Shown: positions 33,974 through 45,239 of the stretch, one piece after another
How positions within the stretch are numbered: the first letter of the stretch is position 1
How the letters are laid out: every line of letters begins with the position of its first letter
Source of the DNA: Suillus spraguei
Taxonomy: Eukaryota; Basidiomycota; Agaricomycetes; Boletales; Suillaceae
Length of the DNA stretch: 64,000 nucleotides
Direction of reading: 5' to 3'
Assembly: GCA_016800925.1 (NCBI GenBank)
Contig: JABCPU010000150.1
Location: 62,001-126,000, forward strand
The notes under the pieces: generated by a model
Databases searched by the model: none
The model's input: the letters and a program-made list of their open reading frames with translations, nothing else
Told to the model about the DNA's origin: nothing
Program-made: the position numbers and the translations under genes

Positions 33974-35970
33974 TTAGAATTTCCATCCTCCCGCGAGACC
34001 CATCACGTTACTTGGATCCACGGCACCCTTAATAGATTGTAGCGTACCCAAAGCGTTACCATATATAGCCTCCAAAGGCGTGCCAGGAGGCACACAATTG
34101 GGGTATAGTAGTGCGCTCGAAAAGTCCTGACCAGCCGCTGCAATAAATTGATTCATGTATGCAGCGCTTTCTGCACCAAGCTTGAGTATGGTATCATCAT
34201 TGTTTGCATCCATCCACCCCCATAAGATCTCAACAAATGAGTGCCCCTGCGTTGCATCACGTACAGAAGGGAAAGCAGCCGGCGTCTGGGAGTGATCGTA
34301 GACTGATGGCAGAAAAGGGACGAGTCATATGACACATAAGCTCCGCTTAAGTCCCACACCTGCGGGCCATAAAGCTGAATGCTTTAGTGAGTGGTGGCCT
34401 GATCAGGTCAAGAGTGCGACTCACCATCGTTTGGTTCTTGATCATCTCCATGATGGGCACCGTGAATTCTGCAAGAGGTATCCAGTACCACACAAACCTG
34501 TCGCCAACTGAGTCAATCAAGCCAATTGCTAAACACCATATGACCTACCTCATGAACTCTGCCGGATGTAAAAGTGAAAGAATGCCCAAATAAGTCGTCT
34601 CGTTCATGTCCTTCACCATTGGTGGGATCGCCAAAAATTCGTTGAACATGCCACCCGGTGGAGTCGGTGCATTATAAAACAGAAGAGTCGCCATCACTGG
34701 CTATTGGGACATCAGTTGCTCGGATATGGTCCTCACAATCCATCATAACGCACCTGTCCACCCAGGTAGTTAGTTGTACTGAACAGGCAGGCTTTTGGAT
34801 CGGTGACAGTCGACAAAAAATTAGCTGTGGCATTAATGACTGCATCCCATTGAGCCGGCTGGAACGTGAGCATCCCGCCCTGTAATCAATTACCATTAGA
34901 ATTGTACTAATACAGAAATACGGTACATACCCAGACTGAGACTGGGGAAACGTATTCAGAGTCACTGTGGCAACAATTCCCTGCAACACATCAGCATGTG
35001 CACGGACATCTGTGCAGCAACACCATCACGCACAAAATTATTGAATCCTCCCTGAAAAATTACCGAAAATGAGATGCCAACTATCTGCGTGTCAAGACAC
35101 TTACCCGAAGGCCATAGAATAGATCTGGATATGAAGAACTTGAGACATCCGCGATTGTGCCATTAGGCATGATAAGCTCAAACGATACGATATTGTCAAC
35201 CGCCAAACCATACTCATTGCCGAGACATGAATATCCTAATCGGAAAATAAAACGTTAATTATCAATATTTTTCCACAAGCAGGTGAACCTACCTCCTCCA
35301 AGAATGACGCCAGCGACACCAACATTAGTATCCTTCCCTCCTACAACGACCACGCCGTAAGCTGCAAGTGCGGAGTAGACATCTTCCCAAACCAACCCCA
35401 TGCCAATAGTCGCTGTCTGGGCACTCTCATCATATATGATTGACGAAAATTGAGTCATAGCAATTTGGACTCCAAGAGTCGACGAGAACCCTGAATTCGC
35501 TGAATGACCACCGCCTTTGACCTTTAACATAGCCACCGTGTGTGACAATCAAAATGCAAGCTAAATAGCTGGTGGACTCACTGCAAATGGGGTCTGGTTC
35601 TCGCCCAATATTTGGAGCTAAGTCTTCGTTAGCAAGCAGAATTAAAATTTGCATTTAATAAACTTACAGCGATTCCGACGTCCTGAGCGTTCGCGGGCTC
35701 AAATGAACATGCAGGAGCTTGAGCATTGGTAAAAGCCCAGTTGTTGACATTATTGGTGTAATCGGACGACCCTATGAATTGCTTAGTCCCTCTTACGGTA
35801 ATGAGAGGTTGAATGCACTCACCGCTGTAATACACTTTGGACGCAGAGGAGACACTGGCAGCGATCACCTCGCATGTCGCAGTATAATCAGCGCTCTGCA
35901 GGCCTGTGGATACGGAGAGGCCAATGAGGGCTGAAATAACTGCCAAAGGCAGGGTAGGAAAGAATGTCAT
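33974..35970 (-). pseudogene. Secreted FAD-linked (berberine-bridge-like) oxidoreductase gene, nearly full length but frameshifted
   Basis: The start at 35,970 gives a signal peptide (MTFFPTLPLAVISALIGLS). Later exons give CSFEPANAQDVGIA, the FAD_binding_4 segment VKGGGHSANSGFSSTLGVQI with the GGGH histidine, ATIGMGLVWEDVYSALAAYG, GVAGVILGGG, GNEYGLAVDNIVSFELIMPN, GGFNNF then GIVATVTLNTF. The C-terminal BBE domain is ALLYPNCVPPGTPLEAIYGN ending GLAGGWKF at 33,974. Introns are about 50-60 bp. A frameshift near 34,320 separates YGPQVWDLSGAYVSYD from PSVYDHSQTPAAF, and another lies in the preceding exon (about 34,550-34,600). The family oxidises alcohols, sugars or alkaloid-like substrates outside the cell. 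Two truncated copies lie at 16,378-18,291. Confidence 0.75.
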
Positions 35971-36559
35971 TGGCCTTGATGAGAGAACAAAACATCAAAC
36001 GGTTTTCAACTTGACCTTTTAAATCAGAAAGTTTAACTACCGCCACATATACTTGTCACTAACCCATTAAGTAAATGAAATGTGATCAGCACATCTAGAA
36101 AACCACTTAAATGAACGTTTAGCTTAAGCACATTACGGACAATTACGAACGCTTACGACTTTAGTAGCGCACTCATGTAATTGGTGGAGATGTCTTTAAC
36201 TGCTATTATGTTATTTCTTTGTTATTATTTTCTTTTGCTATTCTGAACTTGCGAGAGATGGTGAATCAATCATTGTGAATACATGTAATCTCTCGCATCC
36301 CGCTGAAGATAGAACATAGGCTTGAAAAGTGTGATTGTGAGGAGCCGAGTCAACTAACTGTGCAATAACGACTAAAAGGGCGCGCGAGCCGACACTGACT
36401 AAATATAGTTGCCAGCTCCTACCACGGTTCGATTCTCGGTTCTCTGAATTTTGTAGGGAACCGGACCGAACCGGACTTTTCTATCACGTCGGACGATGAA
36501 CGATGAATAATTTTGATTGGCTAACACACATGCTATAGTGTCGCGGGCTTGCTACGTTG
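35971..36559. other. No gene recognised; upstream region of the FAD-oxidoreductase copy
   Basis: The first roughly 100 bp resemble the upstream DNA of the other two copies (gatgagagaacaaaacatca). The remainder has no convincing reading frame or repeat. Confidence 0.4.
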
Positions 36560-37430
36560 GCCGATTTGGTCACTGCACGTAAGTGGTGGCGATCGGCACT
36601 TTAAATGACGTACGTTGTCGGGCATTGTAATTTACGTAACACAGTACTTCGCCGCGAACTAGCCTTCCGGGGGTAGTATCAATATATATGATGTAATGAC
36701 AACGGTTTCGAGTTGTGACATGGATTGCACAATACTCTATGATTATCTGATGTATATTTGATGTTGACTGATACCACACCTTTCGAACTTAACTATCGGA
36801 GCAAGCTTGGACGCCGTAGCCCTTCAGAGTGCATTCATCCACTTCATTTGTACTCCTCAACGTTCAATTTTCAAGTGTAGGCTCGTCACATCATGCTCGT
36901 ATGATTAAAGGAATATAAACAAATTACTAGCAGGATTATTAGCTCCCCAGCGAGTGTCATGTCATGTCACAGCTACTTTCACGTCGATAGACCAGGTCTG
37001 GCACTGATTTTGTCTCGCTTTTGTTCAGTTGTGGAGCTGTACAAACAAAAGGGTCCCGCTTGTTACGATATTTGAGCGCGTGAATCGGAGACCGTTCGCT
37101 TCGACGACGAGCCCGTCTGTCACCTCTCGCAGCATACAACTGTTGATTGACGATCTTGTGCTACCATGTATACCACTAAACTATTATCTTCACAATAATT
37201 CGACATGGCCAAACGCCCAACAGCATTTACTATTGATGCACAGTAATCGTCCCTGGTAACGGGGCATACTGCGAGTGGCGGACAGGCAGCTGATTTATAT
37301 ACACGGAAAATCCCAATATTCTTGCAGTCCTTCCCGTTTGGCATAGTGCCGTCCGAGTAACAGTCACGCAATACCAAAACCTTCGAGCTAGTAGCCAATT
37401 TGTACTACCCCTTTCAATGGGTGGCTTCCT
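36560..37430 (-). repeat. Dispersed repeat S, inverted partial copy 4
   Basis: The reverse complement matches 1,320-2,200. It includes 'catacgagcatgatgtga'-type sequence (1,695 against 36,900) and the block around 'ggtattgtgtcac' (about 1,380 against 37,365). It shows gaps in the middle and corresponds to the S1 segment that S copy 2 lacks in part. Confidence 0.7.
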
Positions 37431-38383
37431 GCAGCATTTAGAATCCTAGATATCGTTCTGGATCTTATTTGTCGGAGATTCGGATTAAGTACATCAACAT
37501 CGAAATATCGCAGACCAAATGGCCATCTAGATTTGAAGACTGTACATATTCAATGGTCATGTGGCGTGCTGCTGTCAAAGTTTCGCCGCGGCGTCCGAGT
37601 CGATACAAATCTGAAGTAATTTATAGTCCTGATCATACGAGTCTGGCATTACACAGCGAGAGTATACTACCTAGGCATCAACAAACCTGACTTTTCGATG
37701 GTAAGTTAGGGACACGGGTTATTGACATTGTTTGAAATCATTTCAGGAGAACTTACATTGAGGGTCCAAGCGAATAGTATGTTGAACCCGGCAGTGCCAT
37801 CGTCATGTGCAACTGTATATCACTCTAACTACTAATCAAATTTTCGGGAGCCGAAGAATCATAATATGAACGCCTCGCACGCTAGTGAGCAAGAAGAACA
37901 TAGTAGTATCATCTTATTCGAGGTGACCTAGTACTTCCTAATCCCCCGGATCAGCAAATGAAAAATTCAGAAACGAGTCTATTGTGAGTTATGAAGTGCT
38001 CCGTAGCCAGCAGACTGTCAGAAATTTCCTATTCGGGTTTCATGGCCTTTTGCAGTGACCCGCGCGTTGCAATAAAAGATTTTTTTGTCACGATTATGTT
38101 ACAATTATGTTACAATTTGGTGATTCAATCAAGTTGGGCAACTTTAACCATTCCCAACTGGGTATCAATAGTGGAATTTAGGTACAAATATCTCGACTCG
38201 GTTGGAACTGATTGGAACCGAGGCACACGACTTCGACAACGGTAGGTTCAGTAATAGTCGACTATTACAGAATCGACTTGTAACAACTTGTAATAGGCTA
38301 TAGCTAATACCTATAGCGCTATGCCTTGTGTTTGAAAGTCCCGGAGCCAGTACGGAGGTTTTAGTGCTTTCAGCCATTACTAG
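37431..38383. other. No gene recognised
   Basis: AT-rich sequence with only short open frames. The local repeat 'acgattatgttacaattatg' around 38,090 is a small duplication. Nothing else stands out. Confidence 0.4.
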
Positions 38384-38660
38384 ATGAGTTACGAGTTGCT
38401 ACGATTGTTTCCAAGTTGCTGCCAGTCGTTCCTGTTTGAGGCGCCGGGCCATCTGGGAACTATATTTAGGGCCAGTTTCCGGTACCTTACTCGGTTCTTT
38501 CGAGTTTCTTCAAACCCTGCACAGAAAAAGTCCGAACACCCTCACGGCATTCACAACGAAAAGACCGCAGACTCTGCTGGACATACATATTCGCTTCAGT
38601 TTATTCTTGCAGCTATTATCGAGCGGCATATAACAATTCAAGATATCCTCTACGTTTCCC
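38384..38660 (+). repeat. Dispersed repeat X, copy 1
   Basis: The segment with 'cttactcggttctttcgagt', 'aaaaagtccgaacaccctca' and 'cttcagtttatt' recurs inverted as two pieces, 41,401-41,525 and 40,030-40,149, which were contiguous before a hAT element landed between them. Class and ends are unknown. Confidence 0.65.
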
Positions 38661-39844
38661 TTCCCTTGCTCCTCCGTAACTTAAGTTTGGACAGCACGGG
38701 TCAAGACACTCATCAAGCACGTCCAAGGCTGCTGAGCAGCCACAAGTGTCTCCTACCATCAATCGCCTTGATTTTCTCTCATCGATGTCTTTCCTTCAAC
38801 TCTGTACTGTTCCCATTACCGCTCTCATTGCTGACTTGGTGGTTAGTCTCTAGACATCGTGTCATTTGTATCATCGTATATAGTAATGACACTGATGAAT
38901 ATATCTTGAACTTGAAGTCAACTCCTTGAAAATGCGCAGCCTGCTCGTGCCATAAATTGGGTCAGAGTGTCCTGGGTCGGTTGAGGGTCAAGCAGCGCCT
39001 AAGCACAGTGGTTGAAACAACGAGGTTATGATATATTATATTATGTTCAATTTAAGTACTCATCCACGAAGCGCACCATCAAGAGTACCGAACTTCGAGA
39101 TGGGAACATGGGTGAGGTAGAGTGAAACTAGCGAGTCGTCAAACTCGCTAGTCACAACTCGGCGTGCAGTGATATAATTGTGTACAGTATGCTGCGGCGG
39201 CCATAGACACGGCTCCAGTACTCCTCTGATATCCGGTCGAAGGGCATTAGCAAGTGTGCAGGATGGCACTGGCGTGATTCTTTGGGGCGCTGGTTGGTGC
39301 AGTGCATCTTGGCGTCCATTGTCTGCGCTAGGTTGCACCACTGGATTTTAGGTAACATGGCGGCGCTGTGACAGGGCTAAAGCGCCGTTAAAAATTGAAT
39401 GGTATGAGCGAAAATGCATACTTTGACGAGTGATACTTCTTGATGCAAGGTAAACATGAGTGGAATCACGATCGCGAGTGCCAATGCCAAGTGACACGTG
39501 AACATCGATGAGAGCCGCAAAAATACTATGACATGTGGACACAATTGCGAGGCGGGCGGTTATGCATGCTTAATACATGTAGATAATAGTTGTCGGATCT
39601 GTTTTTGTTATAAAGTGTTAATAATGAAGAGCTAATGCATAGCACTGGACACAATTCACAAAACTCACAGAGTGCGGACAATGTTTGAGGTGGCTAAAGA
39701 GCAAGCAAGCAAAGTCAGTATGCACACCCTCATCCGAGTCATGGCTGACGAGCTCGTTGGTGAGCATAAGACTAGGTATGATCTGTGTTCAAGTCAGAAG
39801 ATACATGTAAAAAACCAGAGGATGCTGATCAGATATCCACTTGA
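38661..39844. other. No gene recognised
   Basis: Several open frames of 60-90 codons exist on both strands but none has recognisable domains, and codon pattern and context give no support. Nothing further can be said. Confidence 0.35.
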
Positions 39845-40035
39845 GTGCCATCAAAGAGATATTCGCACTGGGTAGAATCCTTGATATAAGTGTCGATGAG
39901 AAGTGAGTAAGTCTCGGAGTGAATGTTCTCTATCATGAATTGGAAGCCGCAGAAGCACCGGACCTCAGCAGCCTGGATCTAAGACTCATCGGAGAAACAT
40001 TAAAATGAGATTTTCATTAACGTCAGCGAGGCTGT
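39845..40035 (-). pseudogene. Fragment of the ribonucleotide reductase small-subunit gene
   Basis: The minus strand reads VNENL near 40,020. After a frame change and a stop it reads [19 protein letters not shown] and [20 protein letters not shown] (about 39,985-39,870), ending at a stop after QVDI. The sequence [17 protein letters not shown] is the hallmark helix of class I RNR small subunits, including the iron-ligand E and H. The piece covers only about 55 residues of a protein of roughly 400, without the other ligand helices, so it is a captured or duplicated fragment. It directly abuts repeat X copy 2. Confidence 0.8.
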
Positions 40036-40149
40036 TATACGGGGAGGTTGTTATGTGGTGGGACCGTTATATACCGCTCGATACTAATAGCTGCAACAAT
40101 AAACTGAAGCGAACATGTCGAGCAGAGTCTGCGGTCTTGTCGTTGTGAA

Positions 40150-41400
40150 TAGGGAAACACACGGGTACGGGTAACACCGCAGTTCTTTGCTGACGGGTTT
40201 GGCGGGTACGCCGGGTACGGTGTTGGATATTCATACCCGTGAGTCGTGACCATACCGCGACCCTTTACTGCGGGTTGGTGGTGTTTGACAGGTATGGCCT
40301 ACTAAATCAGAAATCTTGATAGCATACTATAATTCTGTGTCGGCTTACTCTGAGTGCTTGAGGATCACAACCCAATGCTATACTGATTTCTGTCATGTCT
40401 TTCGTGCCCCTCTGAACTATTCTAGCAATTTATCGAGCTGTCACTTTGCTACAGAGTAACAGAGAAGCTCGAGTTACTACCATAAAGCCAAGGCAAAACT
40501 CGAGACCAGTAAGTCTACCAAATCGTCTCTTCATGAAAACCAAGCTCGCAAAGAAGGCATCTGATATCTCATCCACCCAGTCACGTCTATCATCTAAGTC
40601 TATCTCGTCGTCCATCGCTGATAAGGCCAAGTCACTCAAAAATGCTGTCGCAAAGGGTGCTAAGGCTCTAGGCCACCCCTTGAAAAAGGTCAAACAGTCA
40701 TTTGCGTCTCGGTCTGCTCGATTGAAACCTACAGACACTGTTGATCTCACACGATCAAGTACTGATTTGTTGGCCAGTGACAACGACAAAGCAGCGGCAG
40801 GTGCATCTGATCCTGATCCTGCTGCAGATCTCGGTGTGTTGCTTTCCATTGATTTTTGCATATTTGATTAGGCAATGATATAGATGCTCTCCAGAAGACT
40901 TGGCGGTCACCTATCTATGGCTTCTTTTCAGCCGATGTTACAGTCTCAGGTATGCCACCCTCAAATCCTCTTTCAATCAATCAGTACTTATCAGTATGTC
41001 ACTCAACAAAATCAACTGCGGCTGAACGTGTCTTCTCACAGGGTCGGCAACTCCTTCATTTTACTCGCAACCGACTCGCACCATCAACAATTCGTGCTTT
41101 TCTCTGCCTTGGGGCCTGGGGCAGAAGTGATCTTCTGGCAATGGAGACCTTCTAGCCTCTGTAAAGAGTCAAAAACGGAAGTGAAATGAAGTCGAGGCTG
41201 AGGAGGACGACAAGGAAAAGTAGTAGTAATTATTTCATTGTCATTAATACACTCTTCTTGCTAATGTACCCGCGGTATTTTCCATTTAACCGTGGTGTTG
41301 ACGGGTCGGTGTGTGCCCGTACCCGTGACGGGTATGGTGTTGGCGGGTACGGGTACGGTTTCAGCTTTCCGACCCGCGGTGTTACCCGTGCGGAACCCTG
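40150..41400 (+). mobile_element. hAT-type element, 1,251 bp, with 8-bp duplication
   Basis: GTTGTGAA flanks both ends (40,142-40,149 and 41,401-41,408), the 8-bp duplication typical of hAT. The ends TAGGGAAACACACGGGTA... and (complement of the right end) CAGGGTTCCGCACGGGTAAC are inverted repeats. Subterminal copies of CGGGTACGGGTA-like motifs crowd both sides (40,165-40,270 and 41,270-41,380). It split repeat X copy 2. The interior codes for a hAT C-terminal piece, so it is an internally deleted, non-autonomous form. Confidence 0.88.
40446..41159 (+). pseudogene. Truncated hAT ORF: unidentified basic head plus hA T dimerisation tail
   Basis: The first part (40,446-40,860) is Lys/Ser-rich without known domain (KLAKKASDISSTQSRLSSKS, SLKNAVAKGAKALGHPLKKV). 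The last part reads STAAERVFSQGRQLLHFTRN and RLAPSTIRAFLCLGAW at about 41,000-41,110, the hAT C-terminal dimerisation motif. The DDE catalytic region is missing between them. Introns probably lie near 40,835-40,875 and 40,940-40,950. The product might still dimerise, but could not catalyse transposition. Confidence 0.65.
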
Positions 41401-41525
41401 GTTGTGAATGCCGTGAGGGTGTTCGGACTTTTTCTGTGCACGGTTTGGAGAAACTCGAAAGAACCGAGTAAGTTCCGACTAATAGCAGGGTACCGGAAAC
41501 TGCTCTATGGGCCTGGCCTGAGTAT

Positions 41526-43529
41526 CTTATAGGCCATGGCCAAAGGCCCAAGCCCGGGCTTCAGAGAAACTTCCGAAGTGTGCTGTACAGTGTTTTGATA
41601 CACACAGAATTAGCATCTTTCGAAAGTCGGCTGAATAACATACCCAGCCTGAATGACTCTCACAGTTGTGTCCGAACTCACTGCCGTCACGGTAATGGCA
41701 CGTTTCAAACGAATAATCATACCTTCATCTCGGCTCCTTGATTCCAATAATAGGGCAACGCCGGAACTAACTAGCCACAAGCAGGTCGAACAAACAATTC
41801 GAGTGACTAGTCCTTTGTTACTCGTCCGACTCCCGGAAGTTTCGTCGCTTCAAGGTACGAGCAATTGCTTCTTCAAGCCTATGCAAGACCCCGAGGAGCC
41901 CATCAAGGCAATACTCTACAATTGTAGCGCTGACATGGCCGTTTCTCACTATCCTGCACGGCCATATGGTGGACGATAGGTTACGGTTCGATTTGCCGAT
42001 ATGCCGCAACTTATTTTGAAGTCTGACCAATGTTTGTTCCGAACTTTATTGGTATGCACCTATTCACACTATGGTCCTGTCACATGAATCACAAATCAGT
42101 TCTACGCCAGTCTGCGGCGACTCTGCGCGCCGTGCTCACTGAGGTAGATCCACAGCTGCTGGCGAGCATTACTATTAATATCACAACATTAGTGGCGAAT
42201 GAATCTATCCTTCGGATTCCTTCCCTGAGCTCACTGAGCAGCCCTACCCTCCAGGATATGCGACTCACGCAGGCTGCGCAGTGCTTCATTCCCGCTATGA
42301 CAGTAGTTGGTGCTGTGTTTTTCACTGCGTATGTTTATCTTAATTGTCGACTGTGCCTTTGGTTGTTATCAAGTCATTGGACCCTTCACTGATATTCCTA
42401 CTATTATTTATGTTAACGATGAGTCGAGATTTCTCTGTGCTATCGTTTTTTCTGCATGACTGCATTGTGCTGCGTTTTGTTTCCAATCATAATGGGGTCA
42501 CCGTGGAGTTGACATCTGGTCCTGCGCGCATTCCTACTATCGACAGTTGGTATAATTCTTAACAGACATTTCGACCGGTCTATCTAGCCTGAAGTATATT
42601 CCCATTGTCTTTTCTCCTTCTGCCGCATCCCATATAGCTTTGAGACAGCATGATAATCATGTATGGTCTCATTACGACGATCAATATTATCACGACGGCT
42701 TGCAAACTCTGTCCGTATCTGTACTGACCCTTGTTGCCCCCGTTGTGCGCAGAGATTCGTACGAAGACTGCTGCTCCATGGAAAGCCAGACCACCGTGCT
42801 TTACTTTCAAGGCTTCCACTTATCAGAACCTTCCTAGTAAGGTAAGTGCTTGCATTGGTTTCCGAACACCCTGTGCTAATGTGTCATGTAGATTTATTCC
42901 CGCTACCATAAGGGAGTGGGTTATATCGTGTTTTACCACTGGGACATCATTCAAATCGATTGTCTTCCTGCGTGTGTTGCTCTTGTCCTTGAATGGTATT
43001 CTTCTCTCGTCTTCTTCGATTGCTCGTTTGCTCAGCCATTTGGGCCCAAGTTCGCGTTTCGCTGAAATCCCCATGGCCTCAGTGATTTATTGCCGTGCTC
43101 TCGCTACCGATGTCGAGTTCGAGGTCGCGTGAGGTCTCGATGTTATTTTTTTTTTTGGGATGAACTGCATTACGCGTGACCACCGTTTTGTGGGAAGATG
43201 AAACCCCCGTCTCCAATCCTCCATGTCTGGCCTTCAAGGTGGTGACAGTGTTTCACTGTCCTCGTTTTCTAGTATCTGTCGTGATGACAGGCGAGCGAAC
43301 GGGGAGAGAGGGAGCTAGAAAGACAAAGGTACGATCTCAGTTTCTATTCAAGAACTCTTATTAACATGTGCGCTACCTAGAAAGACAAAGGTACGCTACG
43401 ATTTGGTCAGCTATTGCTGACTTACAGGAACTAGGTACTTACATCTCAGTTTCTATTCAAGAACTGAGATGTTTGCGTCTTTGGACGCTTGACTTTATAC
43501 CAGGTAAGTAAGGAACGAAAAATATAAAA
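41526..43529. other. Unassigned stretch with a small shared block
   Basis: Open plus-strand pieces at 42,030-42,392 (SAATLRAVLTEVDPQLLAS) and 42,600-42,840 (SIPIV-type hydrophobic start, ending HLSEPS) have no recognised family. The block 42,775-42,840 matches the complement of 23,950-24,010 next to the DUF6533-like relic. Around 43,310-43,480 two short motifs are each repeated ('ctagaaagacaaaggtacg' and 'atctcagtttctattcaaga'). Confidence 0.35.
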
Positions 43530-45080
43530 TATAACTCATTTGATCTGCGTTGCAGAGGCTCAGCCGACGTTAGCGAGACGGATCCCACTGGCCTATTATG
43601 GCTTGCGCTCGAACCACGTTCCTCAGCTTCTCCCCCTCGTGCCTTGCTTCTCGGATTCTTCGGCCATTCCCTTCTCTTCTCTCTCTGGCGCGTCGGACTC
43701 CAACATTCTCTTGGTCTGCAAGATCAGTTTGTATCTGCGGGGCCTTCGGGGCAAACAGCGTCGGTCGAACTTGGGGCTTGGACGTGAGATCGATTATGAC
43801 AGTCCCATGTAGTCCGACCATGGGAGACCTTGTGAATTCGATTTCTGACCTGTAGGTTCAACTCCAAACTCTAATACATCCTCTTGCTCTTTGAGATAGA
43901 TAGACGGCGCGGGAGAAGCCAGGTGAACATGTTTTGCATTGCAGTACACACACCAGCAGACGCATCCACCACCAGCCAAGTTGAGTTTATCTCTCTTGCC
44001 CCCCGTTCTTTCCATTAGTGGACTGGTGATTTTACCACTTGAATCAAAAAGATCTCGTGGTTCCTCTGAAACTTGTGCTGAAGAGTTTGCTTTTTTATCA
44101 AGTTCGTGGTGGAGTCTCACATTGAAGCCGATGCGCTCGAGGCTGCGCTGAAGCGGCTAGGGCCTCTTTACGGGTGTGTAAAGGATAGAGCCCGCGTCAA
44201 ACGCATGCTGGGGAAGCAAGTCGTAGTGCTCGGAGGTGGTATGGCGTCCCCCTCCTCGTCTACATCCACATTAGTTTCTTCTTTATTATTAGCACCAAGA
44301 CCAATAGCAGTTGGATTGATCATGATAGCCATCTACATCGCAGCATCTGAGGTAATAACCGTTGACGTTACTAACCTTGGTTTGGCGTGTAACATTGGGA
44401 GTGCGAAATGGTATTGTAGAGTATCGCGACGTGTAAATTTATAGGGGTGTAGGTTACCAGGTATTGAAAGCGAAGTAAACATTTCAGTAGAAGTAGAGGG
44501 TGTTGGCGAACATGGAAAGCTTGTTCAGCCACTCGAATACGTTTCCTGGCAGGTCTTGCTTTGGCAGGAGTGCGGATGAAAGAATCCTTTGGGGATTTAT
44601 CCACGGCGATTGACCGCTTTATTCACTCTTCTATCTTCGCTGCGCATGAGCTACCGTTTCAGGGCAGTTGTCCAAGCTAGGGGAGGCCACATGCTATCCA
44701 GGCGGGTTCTTTCACTCAGTAAGTTGGGCGGGACTGGCGTGATCACAGCCCAAGTGCTGATCGGCGTGCTTGCTAGCGAAGTGACCCAGTGGTATGTGGC
44801 AGACTGGCGTGGGAACCTTGAGCCGCCACGTATGTAGACAACTTGAAGTCCCTCGGAGTCTATGGAATGGCTGATCGACGTCAACTTTCAGCTTTACTTC
44901 GTTATCACGGTTGCGCAGGCTAATGTTCGCTATTTCAGTCACTCGACCGCGGGCCCAGCAGTTTCTGCAACCAAGTTTAAACATACCTGCGGCCTTCGAA
45001 TCATTAACATTAACACACTGTGAGAGTCATTACCAGATCACATCATGATGTCGGTACGTTACTTAATACTGACCGCAAGA
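43530..45080. repeat. Dispersed repeat S, copy 3
   Basis: The stretch matches S copy 1 from about 2,400 to 3,440 and S copy 2 from about 20,200 to 21,170. Shared blocks include 'gtatctgcggggccttcg' (43,731 against 2,431) and 'tgctatccaggcgggttctt' (44,692 against 20,770). The minus strand carries a broken copy of the unidentified S gene (44,120-43,794). Confidence 0.75.
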
Positions 45081-45239
45081 CTGACTGCTGACGTTTGAGC
45101 CTGGTGTTCAGCTAGGGCATACCAACTTTTACAACTACCAATTTTTACAAAGGAAGGGAAAATGCCAACGAACTCCCAAGGGATGCGAAACTTAGTAGTC
45201 ACTCGTCATTAGCTCTTTGGCACTCTGAAATTTGAGCGA

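Noticed and set aside
36400..36480. Possible tRNA-like SINE around a GGTTCGATTC motif
   Set aside because: Only a box-B-like string is present; no anticodon arm or box A at a suitable distance and no second copy was found.
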